A stretch of DNA of 64,000 nucleotides, taken from positions 6,334,001 through 6,398,000 of the forward strand of contig CP114500.1 in assembly GCA_027186245.1 (NCBI GenBank). Reading direction: 5' to 3'. The translations under genes were made by a program, and so were the position numbers. The notes under the pieces were generated by a model. That model ran no database searches and was not told where the DNA came from. It saw only the letters and a list, made by a program, of their open reading frames with translations. This stretch comes from Coriaria nepalensis (Eukaryota > Streptophyta > Magnoliopsida > Cucurbitales > Coriariaceae). Position 1 is the stretch's first letter, and each line of letters starts with the position of its first letter. Positions 1-11,700 of this stretch are shown here, in pieces.

Positions 1-71
1 GCAGCTGATTTCATTACTTTCTATGGTCTTTTCTTCATTCATCTAACCTTCATACCTGCCATACTTGCCTC

Positions 72-107
<36 letters not shown>

Positions 108-1021
108 TGAAATAACTTCTTTTTGCTGCTTATTTCAAATTTTGTTCTACGGCTTTGCAGACTAGTTATTTTCTTCATCAATCAACTGCTTCTGTTCATT
201 TATCAAAGTGGGAATCCAGAATCCAGAATGGTCAAAGTTTGAATTCATCACCTTTCCGTTCTAAAGTTTGAATCATCGAAACAACTATTTTTCATTTCTT
301 AAATAGAATTACGATAAATATATATATATCCATATGCTTTTCTATACAATAAAATGGATAAACTGTCTTTTACCCCCGCAACTTAAGCTTATTAAGTTTT
401 TACACCCAAAACTCTTAAAAACCCTCGAGAAATGAAAGTAATTAGACTTGACCCCCCCCACATCCGTTAATATTGGACGTAATGAATCACATGCATCGCA
501 AGTGAATTACATTCATGCAAGAGTGGAAGAGAAAGAGAGGAGGGATGAGTTTGATGAGAGGAATTAGGGGCTGTGCCTAAGCAACTTAGATTTAGGGTTT
601 TATTTATTTATTTATTTTTAATTTAATATTGAGGTAGATATTAATAAGAGTGATTAATTACATATCTTAAAATTTCGAGATAAAAATAGATACAAGATAG
701 TCTGCTCATCCTTAGTGGGGATCAAGTCTAGTTATTTTCATTTCTTGGGGATTTATGATAGTTTCCAAAACTTGAGTGAAAAAAAAAAAAAGGCTTAAAA
801 ACTAGTTTCTCAAATCTTTACATAATATAATTGAGGAATTGACCAACCCACAAAGACCCACATCTCAACCCAAAAAAAAGAAAAAACAAACAGACAAAGC
901 AAGTACAGACAAAAGTCCAACATAAAAAATGAATTGATTGGAGCAACAAACAAGAAAAATCCCCATTAGAAGCTCCAATTCTAAAGCAAGAGTCAAGAAA
1001 GAAGAAGAAGAAGAAGAAGAA
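1..1021. other. Gene-free AT-rich DNA upstream of the Gnk2-type gene
   Basis: No credible coding sequence is visible on either strand. It holds a (TTA)n microsatellite near the left end, scattered poly-T and poly-A runs, and the presumed promoter and 5' leader of the gene starting at 1022. The last 80 bases before that start are purine-rich (GAA repeats). Confidence 0.6.
76..107. repeat. (TTA)n microsatellite
   Basis: About ten uninterrupted TTA units, read directly. Confidence 0.9.
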
Positions 1022-1423
1022 ATGGGTTTGAAGCTAAAGATAGCAGCAACAACAATGGGACTATTTGGAATCATGATTATGGTAAGCAGCGTTCCAAACA
1101 CAAACATAACCTCTGTTCTGTGCAACTCAGGAATCTACACAGCAGGAGATCCTTTCGCCATAAGCCTCTCCTATATTATTCAAGAAATGGAGACAAACAC
1201 CGCAACGAGAAAGAGCTATGATTTCTTCACCATATCGCCATATCCAAATGCTTTTGCTTACGGTCACTCTTCTTGCAACCAGTATCTCACTTCCTCAGAC
1301 TGTGTTTCGTGTCTTGATGCTGGTAAGAACGACATGCTTGCCACTTGTCATAGCAGGATTGGGGCTCGTGCTGTGCTCCGTGATTGTTCCATTAGGTATG
1401 AACAATACCCTTTTACTGATTGA
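1022..1423 (+). CDS. Secreted single-domain Gnk2/DUF26 cysteine-rich protein (ginkbilobin-like)
   Basis: A 133-residue product. Residues about 6-24 form a hydrophobic signal peptide. The rest is one Gnk2-homologous (DUF26, stress-antifungal) domain with six cysteines at 34, 85, 94, 97, 109 and 122, including the diagnostic C-X8-C-X2-C (85-94-97). These normally form three disulfides. The family is extracellular; ginkbilobin-2 binds mannose and is antifungal, while related domains serve as receptor-kinase ectodomains and plasmodesmal proteins. Here there is no second DUF26 domain, transmembrane segment or kinase, so a soluble apoplastic protein is likely. An in-frame ATG 28 codons upstream (938) adds a charged, Glu-rich leader that would bury the signal peptide, so 1022 was preferred. 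No intron is needed. The defence role is inferred from the family. Confidence 0.85.
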   Translation: MGLKLKIAATTMGLFGIMIMVSSVPNTNITSVLCNSGIYTAGDPFAISLSYIIQEMETNTATRKSYDFFTISPYPNAFAYGHSSCNQYLTSSDCVSCLDAGKNDMLATCHSRIGARAVLRDCSIRYEQYPFTD

Positions 1424-1977
1424 TTGATAGAAGCATCATATAAATCATATTAGATAAGGATTTACAATTATGAACAATACCCTTCTGCAATTTTCTTGGT
1501 TTATGTTTTGGTTAATAAGCTTTATGGGTGTTCTTAAATCGTAATCTCATCGTGAGACATAAAAAACAGAGAGAGAGGGACAGAGAGCGAGAGAGCGAGA
1601 GAGGTGAAAGGCATAAGTAAAGGTAGGCTGTAGACAGAATGCATAAAGAACAAAGAATAAAGTCAACACCCATATTTCTAAAGAATGGTCAAAGAAAACA
1701 ATGGAATTTTGCTTTGTGAAAATGAATCCAAATTTTCGTACAATATTCCTTCATATATTGTAAAAATGTATTAAAAAAAAGAGAAGAAAAAGAAACAGTA
1801 ATTACAAGGACTATATACGTATATATGTATGCGCATATCGTTTCTATTTGCCTACATTATCCACTATCCACTCCTTTTGAGGAACTAGATCAATGCCAAA
1901 AATAACCAAAACCCTATATGAGAAGTGATATCACTTCTCAAGCTAATCTAAAAAAAAAAAAAAACCCTATCCAAATA
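1424..1977. other. Intergenic DNA between convergent genes
   Basis: This holds the 3' flanks of the Gnk2-type gene (+) and the TBL gene (-). There is a GA-rich stretch near 1567-1605 and poly-A runs. No further gene is seen. Confidence 0.6.
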
Positions 1978-4223
1978 TCATAACGGGGAGCGATGTTTGG
2001 TCGAATTCTGGAACTGGGTCAATTCCCGCTTAAGGAAAAGCGCATAAACAAGCTCATTCCACGAATCAGGGACTCCAGGTAAACACCAATGGCTACAGTC
2101 TTGGCGATGAAGAGGAGCAGGCCCTGTCTTTGGTCCTTGATAATAAACCGATGGATGTCCATCTTTTCTTCTCAGTGTCATGGATGTCACGTTCAATAGA
2201 TCTAGTATTTTACCTGAATTATATGATTTATTCACACGGTCCGATAGCACATCAGTTACACTTTCATAATGAACTTCGCGTAAAACGGGCAACGGTCCCA
2301 AATCTGGTAGCGTTTCCAAGTGACAACCGCCACCAGTGTTCCATTCACCACCTCTGCAAAACATCAAGTCCATATATACTTACTACTTCTCAAATATCAC
2401 TTTTGTTCGTTTACTATCATAATCCCCTTTGGCATCTCCATTTGTTATGGCCAAAATGCGGATTAAAATTGCAGACTTAGTGAGAGAATAAAAAGTTGTT
2501 GCAAATACTACCTGAAATGCACGGGAGCATAGGTTCGGAAAAGGACATAAGTCTTGTTTGTGTTTACTTCATTCTTGATCCAATCAACCACAGTTCGGAT
2601 CGATCTTCGGAAAGCACCGTCGATACTCATATTCAATTTGACCTCGTTTCCTTCTTGGAAGTAACAACCCCTAAACAAAATGATCACAACTATGTCACAT
2701 ACAGTTCAATTCCCTGCTTCTTAATTAAACTGAATTTTCATTATAAGATAAGATTTGAATTGATGACATATTTTTTTTTAACAGAAATTGGAAACTAGCC
2801 CTAGAATTTACATTCTGAAGACCTCCAACTTCCATAATTTAAAAAAGAGTAGCTAAGACATCTAAGATTTGGAGGAAAAACGAGTATCCTTACACTTTCA
2901 GGGTCTTCTCGTAATTCCACCAATGGCCAGCATTAAGAACCAATATATCCGCATCTTTCCATTGATTTGAAGTCCAGTCCATCTGATCCAGTTTCAGAGT
3001 GAGTTTCACTTTTTCAGGAGCATTCTTCGGTGGGTGACCCTGGATCACAAGAAACGGGGACCTGTAGTACTCTACCGTGCAATTGAACTCGTCGAATTTC
3101 AAAACCAGAAATCCCAAATGCTTTGAAATCGGACTCCCATTCACTTCATAGATTGAACTCTTGTTATGAATAGCAGAGGAGAGCATACAGAGCATCGATT
3201 CCCATTGGTTCCTTCCTATGGAGTCTCCGACAAAAACGAGCCGTCTGTTCCTTAATTTTTCCAACATGTTTGTGGCGTTGAATCTGTTAGTGTTAGAGTT
3301 GGCCATTTTTAATCAGTTTGATTAGTACTAAATCATTTTCTTATGAGTTTACAATTAATCAGAGATTAAGAAGGGTTGGAAAAGAAACAGTTTAAAATGC
3401 TTTCACGTGATACACAGCAAATTTTAGATTCATTCACGATTCCCCCACTAAATTTGTACAGGGAATAAAAATTATTGGAACAGACAAAAAGAAGAAGGAA
3501 TTAGAGGAAAATCTGTCAAAGTGTGTTTGGCCAAAAGGAAAAGGCAAAGAATAACCAAGACCCACAAATTAAGGCTCAAATGAGAGGGGGAAAGAACACT
3601 TTGATTCCTCTGGAATGAAACAAAGAGAATAGGAACATCTGACAGAAAACTCATATATAAATAAGAAAAATAATTCATCTCCAAATTCCAAGATTAGAAA
3701 AAAAAATGATAATAAATTCATCAGTAAAATAACACTTTCTTGCTCTGTTTGTCTTTTTTCTCACTAACCAAACACAAATAAATAAATAAATAAATAAACA
3801 ATAAACTCACCCGGGCAAATTGCAACGTCTAGGTTGCCATCGCCACTTAGTGAAGAAAGAATCAGGCCTGCCATTTTCAGAGCACTTAAAACCTTCATCA
3901 GCAAAAGAACAATTCTGAGATTGATAGAAAGGGTAAGTCTCATCCCAAACCCAGTTCCCATCGAACAAATCACACCCATCACCATCTTCATCAAGAAATC
4001 CAATCCTCAAACTGCCACTATCAACTTTTGAAAATAGCAATGAAGGAGAAGAAACGTGTAATCCAAACCAGGCGAATCCATGAGAGCGAAGTCTTGTAGC
4101 AACAGACCAGTAGTCTAAGTAGAAGAAGAAGCCAACGAACAGTACGGTGAGGAAAGAGAAGCCAGAAATCCCTAGTGATGGTTCGAGAGGGTTTAAACGC
4201 TTGATTTTCTTGAAGAACTCCAT
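1978..4223 (-). CDS. Trichome birefringence-like (TBL8/10/11-type) wall-polysaccharide O-acetyltransferase
   Basis: Four exons, 4223-3811, 3283-2894, 2670-2512 and 2353-1978, join in frame through GT-AG introns and give 445 residues, the usual TBL length. Residues about 19-42 are a type II signal anchor, consistent with Golgi location. The PMR5N/TBL region (about 84-136) begins [12 protein letters not shown] and ends in the RWQPRRC block. The PC-esterase domain carries the GDS motif (VFVGDS, Gly157-Asp158-Ser159, catalytic Ser) and the C-terminal DCSH motif at 406-409 (Asp and His of the triad). TBL proteins transfer acetyl groups to xylan, mannan, xyloglucan or pectin; the substrate of this clade member cannot be read from sequence. 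Placement near TBL8/TBL10/TBL11 is from memory. Nothing is missing or broken. N-glycosylation sequons are present (e.g. NAT, NKS). Confidence 0.92.
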
Positions 4224-5466
4224 CTGAGTTCTTTTTTTTTTTTTTTCTCAAGGAGAAGTAGTAATCTGACCCTTTTTTCTTTATTCTGTAAAAATGGGTC
4301 GGAGAGGGAGAGGGAGAGGGAGAAGAATAATCGGGTTTATGCGTCGAAAGCAACAAGAAAGCATTGAGGAGGGATTGAAACGAGGAAAAACGGAAAAAGG
4401 ATTTGTGTTAGTTCGGGGTATGCATTAGCCATTAACTGTGAGTAGTAGTAGCTGTAAAGCAGAGAAAATGGTAAATATGTTTCTTTTTTTCTTTGATAGC
4501 ATTGGAATTGGAAGAGATGCTGCTTTATCATCACAGTTATAAAGAAAGGGTGAGAGAGATGACTAGTGAATGATTAATTAAAGTTTGGCAACAAGAAAAT
4601 GGGGCGGTTTTGAGTTTTTTGACCAAAGAAACAGAATAAACGAATTAGAAAAGGGAAATTAGGATTCAGCCCCTGAATTAACTAACAGATAGGCTTTTGT
4701 ATGGGTGTGTTCTTGACGTACGAGAGTTTTAGATTTGTTAATAAAAATCAAAAGGTGATGTGGACCGGTTAGCCAATCGGAATAAGACATGTAATGATCG
4801 ATATAACGAGTTCGGAACAAGTATAGAACACCTTGTTGGATCATGGTTAAACTCATAAAATGTAACTAAAATTTTATTATTCTAAACGTCAATTTGAATA
4901 ACATTCAACTTAATGAATCTGTTAATCAACCCTTTAGGTTCAACACATTAACCATTAGAAAGCTTTCAATAGTGAAATCGGCAGAAAAACGAGTCAGGAT
5001 TCAACTTGTCTCAACTTCACTTAAAAGGAGTTGCAGTTGCAACGAGCCATACTTATCTTTTCAAAATAAAACAGAGTTTGCTTTTAAACCAACACTTGGA
5101 TCAAAAGGTCCGTACTCTATCCAGAAAAGCAGAATGTAAAGAAATTTGGAATCAGTTTTCACCGCCTAATCTTCTCTTAGACCATATATCAAACAGATAA
5201 CGAGCATAAGAAAACTGTGAACTAGCTCTGATTACTGATATGGAAATGGTAGCAGTTTCCACTAAAAACAACAAAATTCTCGCTATCGCAAGAGGTAATG
5301 GATCAAAGCTATCAATTAAAATCGCCTTACGAGATTCATTTTCAAAGGATTTATTATTATCCCTAATTACCGCACAGCAAACACAAGATCAAAAGCGGTG
5401 GCGTCTATTATTTCGAATACACAAATATCTTACCGCCAAACAAATGATCTACGACGAGCTATAATA
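4224..5466. other. TBL promoter region and intergenic DNA
   Basis: The TBL gene (-) starts at 4223, so the right-hand side is its promoter and leader. A CT-rich leader with repeated AGGGAG units (4303-4324 on +) lies about 80-100 bases upstream of its ATG. From about 4850 to 5466 the DNA is probably the 3' flank of OEP7 (-). Several short open frames here lack codon bias and homology and are not called. Confidence 0.55.
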
Positions 5467-5685
5467 TCACTCAGAAACAACGGTTTCTCTATCCTCCGGC
5501 GGCGGCGGCGGTTTCTGAGCGGAATCGGCGTCAACGACTTCGTCAGGATCTCGAGTAGGATCGGACTGGTCCATGGAAGAGCGAGTCCTGTCAAGGAACG
5601 GCTTGAAGGCCAGCTCTATGGCGAGCCATCCTAGCGCTAGGGCTCCGAACACCACAAATGCTTGCTTACCGGTCGATTTCCCCAT
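5467..5685 (-). CDS. OEP7: Chloroplast outer envelope membrane protein OEP7
   Basis: An intronless 72-residue protein matching the OEP7 (plant 7-kDa/6.7-kDa outer envelope protein) family. It has a short charged N-terminus (MGKSTGKQ), one hydrophobic transmembrane segment at about residues 9-27 (FVVFGALALGWLAIELAF), then the conserved KPFLDRTRSSMDQSDPTRDP block, followed by an acidic and Pro-rich tail. In this family the transmembrane segment plus the adjacent positive charges act as the targeting signal, and the protein inserts into the outer envelope without a cleavable transit peptide, N-terminus in the intermembrane space. The function beyond its use as a targeting model is unclear. The sense-strand leader just upstream of the ATG is a long A-rich tract (complement of 5699-5725). 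The C-terminal PPPPP stretch differs from the Arabidopsis tail as I remember it. Confidence 0.88.
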   Translation of the reverse strand: MGKSTGKQAFVVFGALALGWLAIELAFKPFLDRTRSSMDQSDPTRDPDEVVDADSAQKPPPPPEDRETVVSE

Positions 5686-6630
5686 TTTCTTTTTTTTCTT
5701 TTTTTTTTTTTTTTTTTTTTTTTTTGGCTTCGTCGTCGTCTTCTTCTTCCTCTTCGCCTTTGTCTTCTTCCTTCGCGATTAAGGAAAAGCTAAAGAGAGG
5801 TTTTGACCACTGCAGAGTGCGGACTTGCAGGACAAGGGAAGTTGGGACCCACTTTGTATACGATTTTGATGATCAGATTTGCTGATGATCGATCGGTCAG
5901 GATTTAATAAGAACTAAGTGTAGCATGTTAGTGACAGTTACAGCATGCTAAACATATTGTCATAAAAATAATTTATTTTCATTATAAAAAAAAAAAAAAA
6001 TTTGCTACTCATTTTCTCATCACCCAAAAGTGGTGCATTCCATCTTCATGCTCTTAGGCCAGGAATCACACAAGTCAAAATACACAAGGTCAACTTTGTG
6101 TAACTAGGCTCAGCTGTAATCCTTCATATATCTTTGGTTAAGATGTGCGTGAAACTAAGCAAGGAAGAAGCCTCACGTTTTATAAAATAAGCTAATAAGG
6201 ACATGGTGGATAACATTAAAAGTCACTCCTAGCTAAAATAGAAATCACACCCTCTAAATTGAAAAAGAAATAACTGTACTTTCCAATGCGATAAATCAAT
6301 TCAAACAATGCTAGACTTTAAGTGTGATAATCCAAATATGAACTTAGATCGAAACCCAATTCCAAATTTTTCTTTTTCCGATCTGATGTATATATATATA
6401 TATATATCTCCATCTCACAAAACTTTAATGAAAGCTTGTTTACAGTATCATCACTACAAGTAACAGTTTACCAGCTAACAAAATGCACAAAAACCAAGAT
6501 GTATCTGGAAGTAAGACATTTGAGCTATGTTTTAAGCTAACGATTGGAACACCGAGCTTGAAATATGCAAAGCACAGGAGTGTGCTTGTGCGAGTGTCTA
6601 GTAACTTAGGGTTTAACAAAACCCTACAAC

Positions 6631-6695
<65 letters not shown>

Positions 6696-6698
6696 TAC
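5686..6698. other. OEP7 promoter, then unassigned DNA
   Basis: The first 100 bases are the T-rich (sense A-rich) OEP7 leader. Beyond about 5890 nothing recognisable is coded. This is where later exons of the SmD1 fragment ought to lie on the - strand (5890-6630); they were looked for and not found. Confidence 0.5.
6634..6692. repeat. (GA)n microsatellite, about 59 bp
   Basis: An uninterrupted GA repeat immediately 3' (on the - strand) of the SmD1 fragment's second exon donor. On the - strand it reads as a CT tract. It creates long but meaningless open frames coding Arg-Glu or Ser-Leu repeats. Confidence 0.95.
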
Positions 6699-6939
6699 CT
6701 GTAATGATTCCATGGACAACGGTGCCATTTTTGAGCTTGATCGAGACAGTCTCGTTGTTCAACTTCATAAAAAACCTGCTCATTCTTCAAACCGAAGTCC
6801 AAATAAATAAATAAAAATTCCAAAATGAAAATATTAAAATCAACATTTTTGTGAACATTAATGGAGTAGCACCAGAATGAAGCTCTACATCCGAAAACGA
6901 AAATAAAAATGGACAAACTATGTACTTGACAAGCTTCAT
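6699..6939 (-). pseudogene. 5' fragment of a small nuclear ribonucleoprotein Sm D1 gene
   Basis: The first exon (6939-6926, MKLVK with the last codon split) and second exon (6775-6699) join through a GT-AG intron to give [18 protein letters not shown] and then [13 protein letters not shown]. This is the conserved N-terminal strand-turn-strand of the Sm fold of SmD1, a core spliceosomal snRNP subunit. A donor (GTACTA) follows the second exon, but the rest of SmD1 (second half of the Sm motif and the GR-repeat tail, about 80 residues) is absent from the next 800 bases on this strand. The 31 residues present have no stop or frameshift. I read it as a truncated duplicate; a third exon placed more than 1 kb away beyond OEP7 is possible but unlikely. 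Confidence 0.75.
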
Positions 6940-7186
6940 GGCGGACGAGCGCTCAAGGTTGAAGCAAGGGGAAGCTGATTACTATGGTGAGAAGCTGCCA
7001 TTGTTGCATGGCCACAAAAGTTAGAAATTTATTAAACTACTTATTTTGTAAAAAAAAAAAAAATAAATAAGAAGGTTTAATGGCTTATAAGCAACTTGTT
7101 CTAATTCTAATTTTGGACAAAAAAAATTAAAATAACGAAACATCTCATCAAATCTAAAAATCAAAGCTTAATTTCAATCACGAATA

Positions 7187-7563
7187 TTAACCCAAAAGGC
7201 AAATCTCATTCCCTTTGCAGATAAAATGAAAAAGAGAGACATCGGTCACGGGAGAAAACCATCGGAGACGAAACTTGGGAGGTAGCGAGTCATTGATCCG
7301 AGTCAAGTAGCAAGTCACGGGAAGATTGAACTTGGCAGTCAACGATTGCAGCCATTTCTCATCTCCCTCTTCGCCTAAGAAACAAACCACAACTGGATTC
7401 CCTTTGAATGCCGAGTCAGTGAACGCATCAACCTGTTCATCAATAACTCCCTACTCAGTCTCATCAATGAATAAAATTATATAGATATGCAGTTTGTGCA
7501 TTTCGGGGAGGGGAGTGAGAGAGAGAGAAGTACCACATTGTTTTTGACTAGTTTTCTAGCCAT
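7187..7563 (-). pseudogene. 5' fragment of a PhzF (phenazine-biosynthesis-like, epimerase-fold) gene
   Basis: Exon 1 (7563-7534, MARKLVKNNV) splices in frame to an exon starting at 7432 that reads VDAFTDSAFKGNPVVVCFL, followed by the WLQSLTAKFNL, CYLTRI and FRLRWFSPVTDV blocks. These are the first 70-80 residues of plant PhzF-domain proteins (usually about 300 residues, two-domain diaminopimelate-epimerase-like fold, isomerase activity mostly uncharacterised in plants). The similarity then decays: where the family has the LCGHAT motif this copy reads LFHFICKG, and it meets a stop at 7187. The whole second half is missing. It lies on the same strand as the SmD1 fragment and about 250 bases upstream of it. 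Most likely a non-functional truncated copy. Confidence 0.75.
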
Positions 7564-8138
7564 ATTTTCCCAATTTGCTGATTTTGCTTTTCAAAGGTTG
7601 AGCTTAAACTAAGACCAGCAGGGAAAAGTGAACTAAATAAAAGAGAAGAGTTGTAGACTTGTAGCTGCCGTCAGTACACAGTAATGATCATATGGACACG
7701 ATAGCAAGGGTGGGAATATTTCCCGAGCCTGACAGTCTGCAGTGGCGGAGCAAGATGTTGTATGCATACACTACTATGTATGCATAATTACTACACTCCT
7801 TTTTAAGTAAAACCAGAATCATACACCTCAAAGTAAATAAATCACAAAGGGCATAAAGTAACTCATTCCAATACCTGCCCAGACAAGCTCTCCAAAAACT
7901 CAATTTTAGTTCTCGATAGACATAGCACCAGAGTTTGCTCCATCGTCTGCTTAAAAAACATGTCAGTATATGCATATAGAATTAAACAAAATTTCTCAAA
8001 TCTCTCGAGCGGGCATCAAATCTAAAAGACAATGATTCCTGACTTACAACGAAAATAAACAGAAACACAATCAAACTTCAGGGCATGGAAATCTAAAAAA
8101 ATTCTCAGAAATTCAATTCCGAAAATCAATTTAAACAA
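7564..8138. other. Unassigned DNA within the gene-fragment cluster
   Basis: The - strand carries a short frame around 7945-7865 (MEQTLVLCLSRTKIEFLESL) that looks coding but was not recognised. It may be an exon of whatever gene the 8234 start belongs to. Confidence 0.3.
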
Positions 8139-8234
8139 TTAAAACGGCAGAAATGAATATCTTTTCGGGGGGTCAAGAAGAGGGGAAGAGAGAAAAAGGT
8201 ATTGTTCTCGCTTAAGAACATCAGGCGTCGCCAT
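8139..8234 (-). other. Unrecognised 31-codon frame, possible first exon (MATPDVLKRE)
   Basis: An ATG in good context begins MATPDVLKREQYLF and reaches a stop after 31 codons. The N-terminal ten residues look like a real protein start, and the C-terminal part looks like read-through into an intron. I do not recognise the family. Its place upstream of two other truncated gene starts on the same strand is the main reason to list it. Confidence 0.25.
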
Positions 8235-8768
8235 GATTAGCAACATACATGGTATTACAGCAACTCTTTGTCATCTATAATACTAAATATTTCCTACCTA
8301 TAAGTACTCTGACGTAACAATTATGAATATTTCTTTTTGATAATTGACTCGATTGGGTCAATCCAATGAATCGAGTATGCTTTCAGCCTACAGGTTTTGC
8401 TCATAATTGTTGTTGTTATGTACTTCTTCATAAATTTAACGGGCTTTCATATTTTTAAACCATCTATTTATAGTATGTAGTAAGAAAAAAATTGGAATAT
8501 TTATTCCTAGCCCGTGGCCCGTCCCCTCTTTCGGCCCGCCTAGCTTTCGAACGGATGTTTCTATACAATTGCAATTGGATTTGAGATTTTATTAGAACAT
8601 TCAAAAGTAGTCAGCCCAACATCCACTTGAGTTTTTATGAGAACATGCATCCCAACCTTATTGGCAAACGACCTTCTAAATACTGTTAGAAAACTATTGG
8701 TAATAACATTCTGTTAGAAAACTAACTAGACAAAATATCTAAATTACAATTCCACCACAACACTATCA
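8235..8768. other. Intergenic DNA and probable 3' LTR side of the first copia fragment
   Basis: No gene is seen. Read on the - strand, a purine-rich tract (GAAGAGGGGGG, complement of about 8784-8794) is followed by sequence beginning near 8782 that could be the start of the element's 3' LTR (about 8590-8782). The LTR is inferred from position only, because no second copy was found. Confidence 0.35.
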
Positions 8769-11700
8769 CTATATACTAATACCCCCCTCTTCAAAGGGAG
8801 GGTGAAAAATATTTAAAACCCCTAGCTTGGGTAACAAAGAATCGTGTTGCAACCTGCAAAAAGGTATAGTGAATAAATCTGATGGTTGATACTTTGTGGA
8901 AATAACTTCTTGTTGAACTTTATCTCTCACGAGATGACAACAAATCTCGATATATTGTCGGTTCATAGAAGGTAGGAATGGATACAATTTATCGAGCAGC
9001 GGAACTATTGTAGTAAATTGAAACAAGTGTGAGGGATGGAAGACACAGTTCAGTAAGTAAACATAATAACCCACGCAATTTCACAACACAGTAGATGTCA
9101 TCGCTCTATATTCACCCTCGGATGAAGAACAAGACAATGTGGTCTGTTTTTTTGGTTTTCCAAGAGTCCAATGAGCTGCCAAGCTTGATAGCATAACCTG
9201 TAGTTGATCTCCATGTAACAGGACATGAAGCCCAATCAGAGTCACAAAGTACTTCCAATGTTAAAGAGCTTGAAGTGCTGAAAAATAGACCAAGACCAAG
9301 ATCATATTTAACATAGTAAAGTATTTGAAGTGTAGCATTATGATGTGGCATGAACTGACTCAATAACTGGATAGAGAATGAAAGATCTGGCATGGTCATT
9401 GTAAGGTAGATTAAGGGACCAACTAACCTTTGATAACCAGTAACATCATAAAATAGCGGATCTGGAAGAGGAGGAGGATTAATGGCATTATCATATTCTA
9501 CTGATGAGAGTCTAAAATTTTGTTCCAAGGGAGTAGGAAATGGCTTAACAACAATGACTCCAGTTTCTTGTAACAACTCAAAAGCGTATTTTCTCAAAGT
9601 TTAGCAAATGTTTGATGAATTTCAAGCTAACTCAATGCCAAGGAAATACTTCATTAATCTAAGGTCTTAATGTGGTATCTGGACTATAGAAAGGATTTAG
9701 TATCTTGTATGGCTTGATAACTATTTTCTGTTAGAAGTATGTCAGCAACATATACTAAAAGGATAGTGAAAGAACCATTCTAAACTTTAGTAAACATGGA
9801 ATAATCATTCTTGGACTAAAATGAACCCACCATCAATCAAGGCTGAACAGAACTTAGAATTCCATTCCTTGATACTTGTTTCAAGCCATACAATGACTTC
9901 AATAGTTTGCCAACACAGGTTTCTCTTTCAATTCCATAACCTTCATGTAAATTCATGAACACCTCTTCTTTAAGGTCACCTTGTAAGAAGGCATCGTTGA
10001 CATCCATTTGATGGATTGGTCAGTTGGAGGAAGCAGCCATGGCAAGAATACAACACACTGTTACAATTTTGACTACAGGAGATAACATTTCTTTGTAGGC
10101 TATGCCTTCTTTTTTGCTATACCCTTTTGTAACTAGGCGCTCCTTAAAGCTATCTACAGTTCCATCATTTTGAGTTTCACTATATACACCCATCTGTAAC
10201 CAATGGCTCTCTTTCCTTTTGGCAGTGGAGTCAAGGTCCATGTACCATTTAATTCCAATGCTTTGATTTCATATCTCATAGCTTCTATCCATTTGCTATC
10301 TAAAATAGCTTCACAATATCTAGTCGGCTTAGAAAATTCAAACATGTTAGAAAGAATACATTTATAAGAATTAATGATCAAATGAAATTAAATCACTAAG
10401 AGGATATGTATTGAAATGTGTCCAAAATGGGAATAATTAGAAGGAAATATGTTGTCATTAGACCATACTGTAGGATGAGAAACTCTATGAGATTTTCTGA
10501 CTTGTGGAATTAAGGGAACAAATTCATTGTTTGGGGGAAATGAAATGAGGAAACTCTATTGGAGCTGTTTCAGACTTTGAATGGAACAAGTCTGTGTTAA
10601 TTAGAGGTGCTTGTAATGAACTTTTTTTTTTGGAATGTGAGGTGTACAAATAGGAGGGTTAGGAAGTGACTGATTGTGTTTAAGAATGAAATCATATTCA
10701 GTGAAATTGATATCATCATTGGGAAAAGGATGAAGGGAGGTAGAAAGTAGCAAAGGGAAAGGTATGTTCATGAAAGATGATCCCGACTCATAAGAAAAGA
10801 GTGAGATGTTGAAAAATAACCAAGAAAAACATATGGAGATGATCTAGGTGAGAACTTATTAGTGTTTTGTAAGGTTTCGACAAAGCATAAGCAACAAAAA
10901 ATACAAAAATGGGATATAGAGGATGGTTTTTGAAACAGAAGTTCATAGGGTGTGTTTCTTGATTTGGTAAAAAAAAAATGAACTCTATTAATTAGGTAGG
11001 AAGTCGTGAGAATGAAATCTCCAAAAAATGAGATGGAAACTGGGCTTGGATTTTGAGAGCTCGAGCTATGTCTAAAATATGTCTATGCTTGTGTTCTACA
11101 ATACCATTATCATTGCTGAAGACTTTAACACGATGAAGAAACTGAGTATGAATCATGGTGATGAAGGATTCGACATTTAAGTAAGTGTCAAACAGATTTT
11201 GTTTAGTCATCTGGTAATGTCCAAAAATACGTAGCCCCATTGTGATTTGGTGTACTTTAGGGACTCCATACATCTACATGAACCAATGCAAATGGACATG
11301 ATGAAACAGAAGTGCTTGTAGGAAATGAATTCCTAGTTTGTATAGCAAGAGGATAGAGGGTACAAAAACTTAGATCATGATGAGTTAAAGAATCAGAAAG
11401 ATTAGGAAGTAAGCTTGGAGTAAGAAATATGACCAAATCTATTATGCCATAAAACTGAACTTTTTTTAAATGATTTTGAAGAAGAATCGTCATTATTACA
11501 ATATTGGTTCACATAAATATAATTGAACAAAGACACAGAATTAACATTAGAATGATAATGATTTGTAGAGAGAGACATGAAATCGTTTAAGCCATATTCC
11601 ATTCTATCAATCCCCATTGCAATTTCGGTTCATTGGTCCTGAAAAATGCAATAAAAGTTTATAGAAAGTAACATAAAAGCGATGTTGGACATTATACTGA

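Noticed and set aside
938..1021. In-frame upstream ATG adding 28 residues to the Gnk2-type protein
   Set aside because: The extension is charged and Glu-rich and would mask the signal peptide. The family is secreted, so the start at 1022 is preferred.
6483..6695. Long open frames through the (GA)n repeat on both strands
   Set aside because: Dinucleotide repeats stay open in most frames; the Arg-Glu and Ser-Leu runs are not genes.
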